Origin: Candidatus Iainarchaeum sp.
GTDB lineage: Archaea; Micrarchaeota; Micrarchaeia; Anstonellales; Bilamarchaeaceae
Assembly: GCA_028714535.1 (NCBI GenBank)
Contig: JAQTME010000003.1
Coordinates: forward strand, 26,570 to 90,569
DNA length: 64,000 nt
Direction: 5' to 3'
The position numbers were made by a program, and so were the translations under genes. Below the pieces are notes generated by a model, which saw nothing but the letters and a program-made list of their open reading frames with translations, was not told the DNA's origin and did no database searches. Positions 51,460-60,727 of this stretch are shown here, one piece after another. Positions within the stretch are counted from its first letter, which is position 1. Every line of letters begins with the position of its first letter.

Positions 51460-51788
51460 ATGTGGACATCGTTTCAACAGTAGACAACAAGCTCCTTGAG
51501 CGCAAGGAGATATCGGCAGAGGTGTCGTTCGACGCGGCCACGCCCAAGAGGGCCGACCTGAAGCAGGCTATCTGCGGCAAGGTGGGCGCCAACCCGGAGC
51601 TCATGGTGCTGCGCGACGTATCCAGCGCTTTCGGAAGGAAATCTGTCAGCGTTATTGCGCACCTGTACCCGAACAAGGAGGTCCTCATGGCGACCGAGCC
51701 GCAGCACATAAAGGTGCGCGAGGGCCTCATGCCGAAGCCTGAGAAGAAGAAGGCCGCCGCCAAGGCGCCCGCCAAGAAGAAAGAGTGA
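51456..51788 (+). CDS. rps24e: Ribosomal protein eS24
   Basis: The 110-residue protein has the S24e fold with [18 protein letters not shown] and [20 protein letters not shown]. It overlaps eIF5A by four bases (ATGA). The C-terminal tail is Lys/Ala rich. Confidence 0.93.
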   Translation: MNVDIVSTVDNKLLERKEISAEVSFDAATPKRADLKQAICGKVGANPELMVLRDVSSAFGRKSVSVIAHLYPNKEVLMATEPQHIKVREGLMPKPEKKKAAAKAPAKKKE

Positions 51789-51793
51789 TGATT

Positions 51794-51961
51794 ATGGCCG
51801 ACGACAAGAAGAAAGCGGCAGCGCCTGCGAAGAAGAAGGAAAGGAAACAAAAGCCCTACAAGCCGGGGAAATCGTGCCCCAAGTGCGGCGCCGGCGTGCG
51901 GCTGGCCGAGCACAAGGACCGCCGTTCATGCGGCCGGTGCGGCTACTTCGAGCGGAAATGA
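51794..51961 (+). CDS. rps27ae: Ribosomal protein eS31 (S27ae)
   Basis: The 55-residue zinc protein reads [15 protein letters not shown] and then has CPKCGAGV and [10 protein letters not shown], a four-cysteine zinc finger. It is in the usual place after S24e and overlaps the CPBP protease gene. No ubiquitin domain is present. Confidence 0.93.
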   Translation: MADDKKKAAAPAKKKERKQKPYKPGKSCPKCGAGVRLAEHKDRRSCGRCGYFERK

Positions 51962-52554
51962 AACGCCTCTTTCTCGCGCTGCTGGCAGTTTCCATCGTCT
52001 CATTCGCATTGTTCCTGCTTTTCATGAGGGACAGCTACCTCTACGACGGGGCGCTCCACCTGGGGATGCTCTCGTTCGCGCTGTACTTCCTGTGGCAGAA
52101 GGACCTGCCCACGACTCTCAAGGCAATGGGATTCCCGGGCAGCCTGAAAAGCAACGTGCTCTACACCGTCGGCGGCCTGCTTGCCGTCTTCATGCTGGTT
52201 TTCCTGCTCAGCGTGGCGGCGATGCTCTTCGGCTTCAACGACCAGGCCAAGGTGACGCAGAAAATCGCCGACCTGCCGCTCTACGTGCTGGCCATGGCCG
52301 TGATTTTCGCGCCAATAAGCGAGGAGCTGCTTTTCCGGGCGCTGCTCGTGCCGCGCATAGGCATCGTGTTCTCGTCGCTCGTTTTCGGCGGGCTCCACCT
52401 GGCATACGGCTCGGTCGTCGAGGTCGTCGGCGTCGCCATGGTCGGCCTGGTGCTTGCGCTGGTCTTCCGCTTCTCAAAAAGCATAACGCCGTGCATACTC
52501 ATACATCTCATCTACAATTTCCTGTCTATAGCCGCCATGAGGCTTTTCGCATGA
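51958..52554 (+). CDS. CPBP-family intramembrane metalloprotease
   Basis: The 198-residue polytopic protein has [22 protein letters not shown] and [12 protein letters not shown], the CPBP (Abi, type II CAAX) motifs with the EE, H and H/N residues. The family includes Rce1-type CAAX proteases and bacterial immunity proteins. It overlaps S27ae and Kae1, so translation is coupled. Confidence 0.85.
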   Translation: MKRLFLALLAVSIVSFALFLLFMRDSYLYDGALHLGMLSFALYFLWQKDLPTTLKAMGFPGSLKSNVLYTVGGLLAVFMLVFLLSVAAMLFGFNDQAKVTQKIADLPLYVLAMAVIFAPISEELLFRALLVPRIGIVFSSLVFGGLHLAYGSVVEVVGVAMVGLVLALVFRFSKSITPCILIHLIYNFLSIAAMRLFA

Positions 52555-53519
52555 ACGTGCTTGGCATAGAATGCACCGCGCACACGCTCTCCATGGGCGT
52601 GTTCGGCGGCCGCGTGCGTTCCAACGTCATCGACACCTACTCTGGGGGGAGCGAGGGGCTCATCCCGCGCAAGATGGCAGACCACCACTCGGCGGTGTTC
52701 GCGGATGTGCTGGCGAAAAGCCTTGCGGATGCGAAGATGACGATGAAGGATATAGGTTTGGTCGCGTTCTCCCAGGGGCCTGGCATAGGCGCGCCGCTCT
52801 CGGTCGGCATCGCAGGCGCGAAATACCTCGCGCTCCGCCACGGCAAGCCGCTCGTCGGCGTCAACCACTGCTACGCGCACGTGAAGATCAGCGAGCACAT
52901 GTGCAGGCTGGAAGACCCGCTCATACTCTACATATCCGGCGGCAACAGCCAGATACTCCTGCAGCGCGACGGCTATTACCACGTCCTCGGCGAGACCCTG
53001 GACGTGGGCATAGGAAACTTATTCGACTCGTTCGCGCGCGCAATCAAGATGGAGCACGCCCACGGCGCCGCGGTCGCCAAGCTCGCAGAAGGCGGCAAAT
53101 ACGTGGATTTGCCCTATTCGGTCAAAGGCATGAACCTGGTGTTCTCAGGCCTGCTGACCGCGGCTGAAAAGGCAGCGAAAACGCACTCCCATCGCGACGT
53201 CGCCTACTCGCTCATGGAGACCTCGTTCGCCATGACCTGCGAGGTGGCTGAGCGCGCGCTCTTCCTGACGAAGAAGAAGCATTTAATCGCATGCGGCGGC
53301 GTGGCCCAGAACAGGCGGCTGCAGCAGATGCTGAAGACCATGTGCAAGGAGGACAAAGCCGCATTCGGCGTCGCGCCGGACGAGTTCAACAGGGACAACG
53401 GCGCGATGATAGCGTACGCCGGCCTGCTCCTGCACAGGAAATACGGCCCGGTGCCCGTGGAAAAATGCGTGCCGATAACCAATTACAGGATAGACCGCAT
53501 GAAGGAAATTTTGGGCTGA
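52551..53519 (+). CDS. kae1: Kae1, tRNA threonylcarbamoyladenosine synthase subunit
   Basis: The 322-residue protein begins [16 protein letters not shown] and has the metal-binding HCYAH and the ISGGNSQIL signature. Kae1 makes t6A37 on ANN-decoding tRNAs as the KEOPS catalytic subunit. The Bud32 kinase domain often fused at the C-terminus is absent here. It is coupled to the CPBP gene. Confidence 0.93.
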   Translation: MNVLGIECTAHTLSMGVFGGRVRSNVIDTYSGGSEGLIPRKMADHHSAVFADVLAKSLADAKMTMKDIGLVAFSQGPGIGAPLSVGIAGAKYLALRHGKPLVGVNHCYAHVKISEHMCRLEDPLILYISGGNSQILLQRDGYYHVLGETLDVGIGNLFDSFARAIKMEHAHGAAVAKLAEGGKYVDLPYSVKGMNLVFSGLLTAAEKAAKTHSHRDVAYSLMETSFAMTCEVAERALFLTKKKHLIACGGVAQNRRLQQMLKTMCKEDKAAFGVAPDEFNRDNGAMIAYAGLLLHRKYGPVPVEKCVPITNYRIDRMKEILG

Positions 53520-53584
53520 GCGCCAACATCCCATTTCCCGGATTTTTCCCAACATTAATAAACACAATCTCCCTCAATTAATCC

Positions 53585-54604
53585 ATGCTCATCAGGTCCA
53601 CTGCGCCTGCCGCGAAACCCGGCTCGCACCATGCGAAATTCCTGCCGCTCATCCAGGAAACGAGCCGCAAGGCCGGCCTCGGGAAGATGCTGGAGAAATA
53701 CAGGCAGTGCACCGAAGGCGTGAAGATACCGACCATCGCCGATGTGCGGGGCGAATGGCGCTGCAGCCTCGAAGACGCGAAAAAGAGCGGCTTGTTCGAC
53801 CAAATTACAATGGGCCACATCAGGAAGGTGATTGACAAGCAGTTCACCGACCATCCAACTGTGGGAGGCACCGATGGCTTCACTTACCAGGTGGATCTTG
53901 CCGGCAAGCCGCCAGGCGTTTACGCGCTGCGCATCGAAGGAGTTCAAATAACCGAAAAACTTTGGATGGGACTGATTTATTCCCACGGCGCCAGGAGCTT
54001 TGAATCGGCTAAAAAACTGATAATGGACATCTTCAGCGATGAAACCCCGACTTTTAGCCTGGACCCCGGCTTGCTTCTTAAGGAAGAGTGCATCTTCTTC
54101 GAAAATCTGAAGGTGCTCCTGCCAACTGAGAAGCAGGGCATGTGGCTCGAACTGGCTGCGGAACTTGAGCAGGTGCTGCATGAGCGTGGTTATAGGTCTA
54201 GTGCGAACATCTCTACCTGGCAAGAGCATGAGCTCAATGGGAGCACAACCAATTCTGGTTATTCCTCGCAGCCTTACAAGCCATTGGGAGTGATACATTC
54301 TGAAATGCGCCCCCTGCCCAAGGGTCTGGCGCCGTTGGCTGTTGAAGAGGCACGCTGGGCAAGGGAGCTGAGCGTTGCTGCAGGCGTCCATTCGAACTAT
54401 TATGGGCTTCCGAAAGGTAAAACCCAACTGCAGGTCTTCTTGGAGCCGCTCGATTCCAGCGGGAATACGATCCGCGACCCGAGGCCTATCTATGTCGGCA
54501 ATCTGGGCGCTCTCCTCGCCTTGCATTCCTTGGAAGACGCAATCGAGAAATCCCTCATTCCGAACGTGGTGAAAAGCGAGGATTTCCCGAACAGGCGGGA
54601 TTAG
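53585..54604 (+). CDS. Hypothetical protein
   Basis: The 339-residue product has no recognised motif. It is soluble, mixed alpha/beta, with few cysteines. The ATG lies 27-28 bp from CATTAATAAAC. It overlaps the convergent AcnX small-subunit gene by four bases. No context assigns a role. Confidence 0.6.
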   Translation: MLIRSTAPAAKPGSHHAKFLPLIQETSRKAGLGKMLEKYRQCTEGVKIPTIADVRGEWRCSLEDAKKSGLFDQITMGHIRKVIDKQFTDHPTVGGTDGFTYQVDLAGKPPGVYALRIEGVQITEKLWMGLIYSHGARSFESAKKLIMDIFSDETPTFSLDPGLLLKEECIFFENLKVLLPTEKQGMWLELAAELEQVLHERGYRSSANISTWQEHELNGSTTNSGYSSQPYKPLGVIHSEMRPLPKGLAPLAVEEARWARELSVAAGVHSNYYGLPKGKTQLQVFLEPLDSSGNTIRDPRPIYVGNLGALLALHSLEDAIEKSLIPNVVKSEDFPNRRD

Positions 54605-54999
54605 CTAATTAAGATAAGCCCTTTGTCGCCGTCCACGGTGACCTTCTGGCCGTCCTTCAGGATGGCGTAAACGTCCTTCTCAGCCTTGTCCACCATCGGA
54701 ATGTGCGATATTATCGCGCCAACCGCGATTATCGGCTCTGCGGAGACGTTGATTATGGCAGCAGGCGCCTTCTTGTTCTTCGCCAGCTGGAGCATGACGT
54801 ATGAACCCACCGTGGAGCCCTTGCCATTAGGGAATACGAGGACCTTCCCGGCGATGTTCTTGCCTTCGAGCGGATGGCCCTTCTCCATGACCTTGCCGGT
54901 CGCAGGGTCCACGCCGCCGAGGAACCCTATCGCCGCATGGCTTATGAGCGCCTGGCCTGTCGCCTTGCCCCGCGCGATGCTCCTTGCCTTGATTTCCAT
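54601..54999 (-). CDS. Phosphomevalonate dehydratase small subunit (AcnX type)
   Basis: The 132-residue protein begins MEIKARSIARGKATGQALISH and has FPNGKGSTVGSYVMLQL, matching the DUF126/AcnX small subunit. With the large subunit it forms the [4Fe-4S] dehydratase that turns mevalonate 5-phosphate into trans-anhydromevalonate 5-phosphate in the archaeal mevalonate pathway. AGGTGA lies just before the ATG at the end of the large-subunit gene. Confidence 0.9.
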   Translation of the reverse strand: MEIKARSIARGKATGQALISHAAIGFLGGVDPATGKVMEKGHPLEGKNIAGKVLVFPNGKGSTVGSYVMLQLAKNKKAPAAIINVSAEPIIAVGAIISHIPMVDKAEKDVYAILKDGQKVTVDGDKGLILIS

Positions 55000-55004
55000 G
55001 AATG

Positions 55005-56177
55005 TCACCTGTAAAGTATGTCCTCCAAATCGCCGAAAGCCACGTTCTGCTTGCACAGGTTCGGCAGGTATGCGGCGGCCTTGCCCGAGTTCGTCCCTGT
55101 CACCGAGTAGCCCATCCTCTCCAGCGGGCACACGACCATGCAAGTGTCGGCGACCACCCGGCCGCCAGCCGCGCTTATCGCCCTGCTGTAGCCGAGCCTG
55201 TCAGCCTCCTCCTTCATCTTCCGCGATGTGCACACCCAGAACTCGCACGTCGGCTTCCGTTTCGCGACGAGCTCCGCGACCTCCTTTATCTCCTTCAGCG
55301 ATGCGTGCGGGCAGCCGATTGTCACAAGGTCCGGCTTGAGGCCGCTGTCTATGGCCTTGCGTTCCGCGTCCAGCTCTGCGGCGCCAATCGTTATCCGTTC
55401 GGCATCTTTAGCCACGTTCCACTCCGGAGTTATCTTTTCGATGAAGAACAGCGGCACCGAGCCGGTCGCGGCCATGGACGCGCCGAGCACCTTCAGCTGC
55501 TCCTCCGTGGCTGATTTTATCCCCCTGAAAGCAGGATATTTGGTCTTGACCAGTTTTCCGACCGCGGAGCCGAGCGCGCCGAAGTCAGCGACGCCTTTCA
55601 ATTCGCACTTCACGTCCACGATGAGGCTTGCCACGCGGTTTTCGTCGAGGTGCAGCCCGTAGCAGGGCGTCACGCCGCATATCGCGGCCGCAAGCGCTGA
55701 CGGCCCGCCCTCGCGGTTCGTCCTGGCGCCCAGGACAGAATTGGCGAACGCGACCGCGCTGGACTCGGCCCAGGCCACGTGCTCGCCCTTCTTCGGCCTT
55801 ATGCCTATGAAATACGGCGCGCAGGTGCACGTCTTGGTTATGCCCATCCTGGAATACGCGTCAAGCACCTGTATCTGCTTCTCCGCGAAGTCCGCGGGTA
55901 TCCGCATCTCCTTCCACTGCTCCCGGTCCATGCCGGCCGGGTTGAGGAACGTCTGTACCCTGGTCCTGGCGCCCTTTTCCGCAAGGTCTGCCAGATACTC
56001 CAATCCTGCCTGGCCGATGGTCTTGTAGGATACGCCGGACACCTGCACGCTGGTGACAGGTATCATCCTTTCCGCGCCGTATATCTTTCCCAGCGCCACG
56101 AGTATCTCCATGGACTCCCGTGCCGCGTCTCCAAGCCCGCCGTCAAGCATCTCCTGCTCTTCCTTCGTGAGTCTCAT
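55005..56177 (-). CDS. Phosphomevalonate dehydratase large subunit (AcnX type)
   Basis: The 390-residue protein shows the AcnX fold with cysteines in KTCTCAPYFIG, IGCPHASLKE and CMVVCPLERMG, the likely Fe-S ligands. ATG 56177 has a TAGGA-type site upstream; 56183 is an alternative. It forms the dehydratase with the next gene. It lies between UbiD and the small subunit. Confidence 0.9.
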   Translation of the reverse strand: MRLTKEEQEMLDGGLGDAARESMEILVALGKIYGAERMIPVTSVQVSGVSYKTIGQAGLEYLADLAEKGARTRVQTFLNPAGMDREQWKEMRIPADFAEKQIQVLDAYSRMGITKTCTCAPYFIGIRPKKGEHVAWAESSAVAFANSVLGARTNREGGPSALAAAICGVTPCYGLHLDENRVASLIVDVKCELKGVADFGALGSAVGKLVKTKYPAFRGIKSATEEQLKVLGASMAATGSVPLFFIEKITPEWNVAKDAERITIGAAELDAERKAIDSGLKPDLVTIGCPHASLKEIKEVAELVAKRKPTCEFWVCTSRKMKEEADRLGYSRAISAAGGRVVADTCMVVCPLERMGYSVTGTNSGKAAAYLPNLCKQNVAFGDLEDILYR

Positions 56178-56185
56178 GCCCATTC

Positions 56186-57481
56186 CTACAGGTATTCCTT
56201 CGGCCCGATTTTCTTCCACGCGGCCTTGGTGAAGTTCTTGCCGTGCGCCACGAGCGGCTTGGTCGCGTCCACGCCCATCTTCGTGGTGGCATATGTGTTC
56301 GGGTCTGCGGACGGGTCCAGGGACGATCCCTTCTCGTTGGGCTTTATCACGAGCGACTTGTCTGCCTGGACGCGCGTGGCTATGGCCCATTCAACCTCCA
56401 TGGGGTTGTCGACGTCGATGTCGTCGTCCACTATCACGACGTGCTTGAGCGACTTGTGGCCTGCGAATGCCGCCTCTACCGCCTTCCTGCCGTCGTCCTC
56501 GTGCTTCTTCCTTATGGACACCGCCGCGTGCAGCCAGGAGCACCCTCCTGGCGTGATGTTCACGTGCTTGCAGTCGCACACCTTCTTTACTTCATGGAAT
56601 ATGGTGGGCTCGCGCGGCATGCCCATGAGCACCTTGTGCTCCAGCCCGCCGGGCAGGAGGACGTGCCAGAGCGCGCCGTCCCTGTGGTACATCTTCGATA
56701 TCTCCATGACCTGCTGCTTCCTGACGATGTCGTATGTCTCGGTCAGGTCTATGAACGGCCCCTCGTCCTCCAGCTCTTTCGTTATCCGCGCCTCGAAGGC
56801 GAATTCGCAGTCTGAGGGGACCTCTATGCCGTTCTCAAGCCGCACGGTATCCAGCGGCATTATCGAGTTGGCGTATTCAAGCTCGTCCTGGCCCAGTTTC
56901 GTTGACATGGCCGCGCAGAGCATCACGTTTATGGACGCGCCGACCACGACCGCGACGTCCAGCTCGCCGCCGGCCCTTTTCACGAACTCGCTCAGGTGCC
57001 TCGGCAGTATGCGGACGACGACGCGGTTCTTGCCGACGACCATCATCCTGTGGAACGAGCAGTTCCTGCCCAGCTCCTTGTCGTTCGCTATGACGATTGC
57101 GGAAGAGATGTACGGCCCGCCGTCCTTTTCCGCATGGAACGGTATCGGCAGCTTGCCCAGGTCCACGTTGTGCGTGCTGTTCTCCAGCACGGGCCCGTTC
57201 TCCACCCTGGCCGGCTCTGTCGGGCGGTCCAGCGCCTTCAGCAGTTTCGGCATCAGCTCCTCCCTGGTTATGCCGAGATAGTCGCAGACCAGCTGCCTTG
57301 TTGAAAACACGTTGCCGACGGCTGCGAATTCAGAGCCTTCAACCTCCGGCACGTAGACCGGGGTGCCGTCCATGGCGTGCATAAGGCCGGCCAGATCCAG
57401 GTGCTTGGGGACCGGCTTGAGCGCCTCCGCCATCTTCTTCTCTTTCCTCAGTTTCTCGACAAAATCCCTGAACGTGTTCAT
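56186..57481 (-). CDS. UbiD-family decarboxylase (anhydromevalonate phosphate decarboxylase)
   Basis: The 431-residue UbiD-family enzyme begins MNTFRDFVEKLRK and contains the catalytic-loop type segment with CEFAFEARI and DEGPFIDLTETYD. It needs prenylated FMN made by UbiX, whose gene is next. In archaea this family member removes CO2 from anhydromevalonate phosphate to give isopentenyl phosphate. AGGTGG precedes the ATG at 57481; a GTG at 57490 is an alternative. Confidence 0.88.
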   Translation of the reverse strand: MNTFRDFVEKLRKEKKMAEALKPVPKHLDLAGLMHAMDGTPVYVPEVEGSEFAAVGNVFSTRQLVCDYLGITREELMPKLLKALDRPTEPARVENGPVLENSTHNVDLGKLPIPFHAEKDGGPYISSAIVIANDKELGRNCSFHRMMVVGKNRVVVRILPRHLSEFVKRAGGELDVAVVVGASINVMLCAAMSTKLGQDELEYANSIMPLDTVRLENGIEVPSDCEFAFEARITKELEDEGPFIDLTETYDIVRKQQVMEISKMYHRDGALWHVLLPGGLEHKVLMGMPREPTIFHEVKKVCDCKHVNITPGGCSWLHAAVSIRKKHEDDGRKAVEAAFAGHKSLKHVVIVDDDIDVDNPMEVEWAIATRVQADKSLVIKPNEKGSSLDPSADPNTYATTKMGVDATKPLVAHGKNFTKAAWKKIGPKEYL

Positions 57482-58014
57482 CCTTTCCACCTTCTTGTGA
57501 GCGTGTTTCCGACTCCCATGTGGTCAAGCGCCCGCGCCACTACGAAATCTATCATGTCCTGGACTTTTTTAGGCTTTCCGTAGAACCCGGGCGTGGCCGG
57601 CAGGATGACCCCGCCGGCGAGCGTCACGCGCTCCATGTTCCTTATGGTTATGAGCGAATAGGGCGTTTCCCGCACCACGAGTATCAGTTTCTTCCTCTCC
57701 TTCAGGGCGACCTCGGCCGCGCGGGTTATGAGCGTGTTGCCCACGCCGTTCGCTATCTCGCCCAGCGTCTTGAGCGAACAGGGTATGACCACCATGGCGT
57801 CGGGCGGATTTGAGCCGGACGCGTACGGGCAGGAGAAATCCTGTTCGCCATAATCGGCCTTCGGCAGCGTGCCGCCCTCGGCCTTCGCGACCTCCTTGGC
57901 GCCGCTGCTCACCACCACCTTCGCGTCCACGCCCTTCGCCTTCCTGAGCACTTCGACAAGCCTCCTGCCGTATTCCAGGCCTGAAGCTCCTGTGATTGCT
58001 ACGAGAATGCGCAT
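57478..58014 (-). CDS. ubiX: UbiX-type flavin prenyltransferase
   Basis: The 178-residue protein starts MRILVAITGASGLEYGRRL and has VVRETPYSLITIRNM and FYGKPKKVQDMIDFVVARALDHMG, the classic UbiX signature. It makes prenylated FMN for UbiD. The ATG is about 26 bp from TATATTAAA, and it is the first gene of the four-gene unit. Confidence 0.93.
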   Translation of the reverse strand: MRILVAITGASGLEYGRRLVEVLRKAKGVDAKVVVSSGAKEVAKAEGGTLPKADYGEQDFSCPYASGSNPPDAMVVIPCSLKTLGEIANGVGNTLITRAAEVALKERKKLILVVRETPYSLITIRNMERVTLAGGVILPATPGFYGKPKKVQDMIDFVVARALDHMGVGNTLTRRWKG

Positions 58015-58058
58015 GAGTGTTTTTCTCCCCCGCTATATTAAATTCCTTCTTAAACGGC

Positions 58059-58439
58059 CTACCTGAGTTCGTCGAGCTTCTTCCCCAGCGACACCGCGCT
58101 GTCCCAGTTTATGGAGAACGTCTTCTCGTTCTCTCTGAAGAGCGCCAGCGGGACGAAATACCACGGCTCGCGGTTCCTGCGCCAGCCTATGAAGCAGTTT
58201 ATGCCGCTCACCTCCTCCCAGCGGCGCAGGTTCACGAACTGCTCCCTGTCTATGCTGAGGTTCGTCTTCTCGTGCGCCTTGGCCTCTATGCCGAACTGCG
58301 AGCCCCTCCTGAAAACCAGTATGTCTGGGCTGAGCGAGTTCACGCCGCTGCCCGCCGCGCGTATGACGCAGAAGCCGTTGGTGGAGAAATGGTCTATCAG
58401 TTCGTGTTCGGCCCTGGCGCCCTTCTTGTACGTGAGCAT
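58059..58439 (-). CDS. hjc: Holliday junction resolvase Hjc
   Basis: The 126-residue protein shows KKGARAEHELIDHF (catalytic Glu), AGSGVNSLSPDILVFRRGSQ (Asp) and FGIEAKAH (ExK), the Hjc nuclease core. It cuts four-way junctions in recombination. The ATG is about 25 bp from a TTTAAAT element. Confidence 0.88.
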   Translation of the reverse strand: MLTYKKGARAEHELIDHFSTNGFCVIRAAGSGVNSLSPDILVFRRGSQFGIEAKAHEKTNLSIDREQFVNLRRWEEVSGINCFIGWRRNREPWYFVPLALFRENEKTFSINWDSAVSLGKKLDELR

Positions 58440-58476
58440 GAGCAGTATCCGCAGGCTGAATTTAAATCAGATGCGC

Positions 58477-59868
58477 CTAGCCTGAAAGCGCCCGTTCTAT
58501 GACTTTGGCCAATTCCTCTACTGTGAAGGGCTTAGCCAATATCGCGAACGGATTGACCGCCTCGAGTGGAATCAGGTCGCTTTTCTCGCTGTAGCCGGTC
58601 ACGAATATGACTTTCGCAGCCGGGTTGAGCTTCTTGATTTCACGGGCCATGTCAGCGCCGCACATCTCCGGCATCTCCCGGTCGCTTATGACCACGTCCG
58701 GGGGAGTTCCTGCCGCTAAGGCAGTCCTATATGCTTCCAGCCCTTTGGCGCCGTTTGCCGCTGTCGTGACAGTGTAGCCAAGCATCTCCAGCCCAACCTT
58801 CGTCATTTGCGTGAGCTGGGGCTCATCATCCACTACGAGTATGGTGGCATTCTTCTTCGCTGCAACCGGCCTTGCCGGAACAGGCAGGTCTGCCGTTTCC
58901 TTCTTCTGCGGTTTCGAGGCAAGCGGAAGGTGCCTGGCGAGCGCTGCCTCCACATCCTCCATGACTGTCAATGCCGGCAAGAACCCGGTGACTTTCAAAA
59001 ATCCTCTCTCTTCTTGCGTTGTTTCCAGCCCGAGCCTTATGATGACCTTGGCATCCGGTTTCACCTTCATTATCCCGCTGAGCGCCTGGACTGCTTCCCA
59101 GTTCTCCCCCAGGTCCATGATGATGAGGTCAGCGCCGGCGGCTTTTTGCGGGACATCCTCATAGCTCCCCACTATGATTACATCGTACCCGCTCTCTATT
59201 ATGAACTTCTGAAACGGTTCTGCCAGAAGCGCATCCTCGAACATGATAAGGACTGTCTTGCCGCTCGTCTTCACAGGCTGGGCGAAAATGACCGGCATGA
59301 GCCCGTCGACCGCACCAAGCATCTTGTCGGTGCTCCCTATGTCGATTACTCCGTCTGCGCCTGCCTTTACCAGTTTATCTTCCCTGGTCCTGCAGAATTC
59401 AACGTCCAGCACGAGTATCTTCGCACCAGGCGCGGCATCCTTGAGCGGGCCGAGCAATCCTGCAACATGCTTCGTCATGTCACAACGGCTGTCTGCTCCG
59501 TGGACCAGCCCAAGAGTGTCAGTATCTATTACGATTGCGCTCGGCTTGCATTCCCCTGCGGCTTCCACTGCCTTCTCGATGCTGTTGAACGTTTCCACTG
59601 AATAGCCATGTTCTCTCAGAAGGCCCTTTTTGGTGCTCGCTGCCCTGCTGTCCCCATCAACCACGAGCACGGTATAATTTACCCTTTCCGCAGCGACGAC
59701 GGTCGGCTTTTCAATCCTGTCCGGCGCAGGCTTGAATGCTTGGCCGCCGCTCCATCCGGCACCGCCAGAACCGCTCGACCCCCTGCTTGCCGGCTCGGTG
59801 CCAAATCCTGATGGCCTAGACCTCCCATCCCCTGCAGGCTTGCCGCTATCGTGAATCATCATACTCAT
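58477..59868 (-). CDS. Three receiver-like domains in one protein
   Basis: The 463-residue protein has a Ser/Gly-rich N-terminus (residues 8-50) and three receiver-like folds (about 64-180, 205-315, 340-463). The third is complete, with acidic pair D347/D348, phosphoacceptor D396 in VVISDREMP, T424 and K446. The first two are degenerate but keep strand-helix rhythm. No output or kinase domain is present. It may act as a phosphate sink or scaffold. No histidine kinase is in the window. Confidence 0.8.
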   Translation of the reverse strand: MSMMIHDSGKPAGDGRSRPSGFGTEPASRGSSGSGGAGWSGGQAFKPAPDRIEKPTVVAAERVNYTVLVVDGDSRAASTKKGLLREHGYSVETFNSIEKAVEAAGECKPSAIVIDTDTLGLVHGADSRCDMTKHVAGLLGPLKDAAPGAKILVLDVEFCRTREDKLVKAGADGVIDIGSTDKMLGAVDGLMPVIFAQPVKTSGKTVLIMFEDALLAEPFQKFIIESGYDVIIVGSYEDVPQKAAGADLIIMDLGENWEAVQALSGIMKVKPDAKVIIRLGLETTQEERGFLKVTGFLPALTVMEDVEAALARHLPLASKPQKKETADLPVPARPVAAKKNATILVVDDEPQLTQMTKVGLEMLGYTVTTAANGAKGLEAYRTALAAGTPPDVVISDREMPEMCGADMAREIKKLNPAAKVIFVTGYSEKSDLIPLEAVNPFAILAKPFTVEELAKVIERALSG

Positions 59869-59932
59869 TTCCTTTATACCATAGAATTTATAAATCTAAC
59901 ACTATATTCCTGCGTCTGCCCTCGTGGGCCTG

Positions 59933-60694
59933 TCAGATTTCCGGCGCCTCCTTCATGGCGCGGACGAGCAGCCTCGCGGCCTCCTCCAGGTTCAGCTCGC
60001 CGCCCTTTATGAAGAGCCTGCGCCTGGCGGCTATGGCGGCGAGGATGCCCTCGGACGTGTGCGCGGCCTTCAGGTCCACGTCGAACCTCCTCTCCAGCCA
60101 GCTTCTCAGCACGCGGCTGCGAAGCACGCGCTCCGCGAACGGGTGCGCATGGACCTCCTCGTCGCCCCGCACGTCCATGGCGCCCTTGCGCACCAGCTCG
60201 GCCTTGGCCTCCTTCTTAGGGAAAAGCCCGCGGTAATCGCTGATGGTCAGGTCCGGCGTGATGTTTATCCACTGTATGTCCTTGGTCGTGCCCGCGACCG
60301 GCGAAACCCTGGCCACGCTCCTGTGCGCGAGCATGTTGATGAGCGTGCTCTTGCCCACGTTGGGGTAGCCGACGAGCAGCGCGCGCACGGGCCGCGTTTT
60401 CGTCCGTGCCATTATCGCCCTTATCAGCGCCTGCCTCTGGTTCTCGTTGGCTGTGGTCGCGCTTATGGTGAATCCTTTATTGGCGAGTTTGGGCAGCATG
60501 GCCCCCCCGGGCAGCAGATCTGTCTTGTTCGCGACCATGAGCAGCCGCCTGGAGCCGGCCATCCTTTCCACTGCCGGCAGCCTCGTGCCCTGGACGTCCC
60601 TGGCATCCACTACCTCGATGATGATGTCTGCGCCGTGTATCATGCCCTTGAGGAACGCCCACTCGCCCGCCTTCCCCCTGTCCCGCCTTTCCAT
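59933..60694 (-). CDS. Circularly permuted GTPase (YlqF/RbgA-like)
   Basis: The 253-residue protein has the G4 NKTDLLP before the G1 GYPNVGKST, then switch regions with SPVAGTTKD. This order is the circular permutation of the YlqF/RbgA family, which helps 50S ribosome assembly. A TATA-like TATATA is about 23 bp from the ATG. Confidence 0.88.
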   Translation of the reverse strand: MERRDRGKAGEWAFLKGMIHGADIIIEVVDARDVQGTRLPAVERMAGSRRLLMVANKTDLLPGGAMLPKLANKGFTISATTANENQRQALIRAIMARTKTRPVRALLVGYPNVGKSTLINMLAHRSVARVSPVAGTTKDIQWINITPDLTISDYRGLFPKKEAKAELVRKGAMDVRGDEEVHAHPFAERVLRSRVLRSWLERRFDVDLKAAHTSEGILAAIAARRRLFIKGGELNLEEAARLLVRAMKEAPEI

Positions 60695-60727
60695 GCCTGG
60701 TTAACCCGTTGATGGTATATAAATGGC

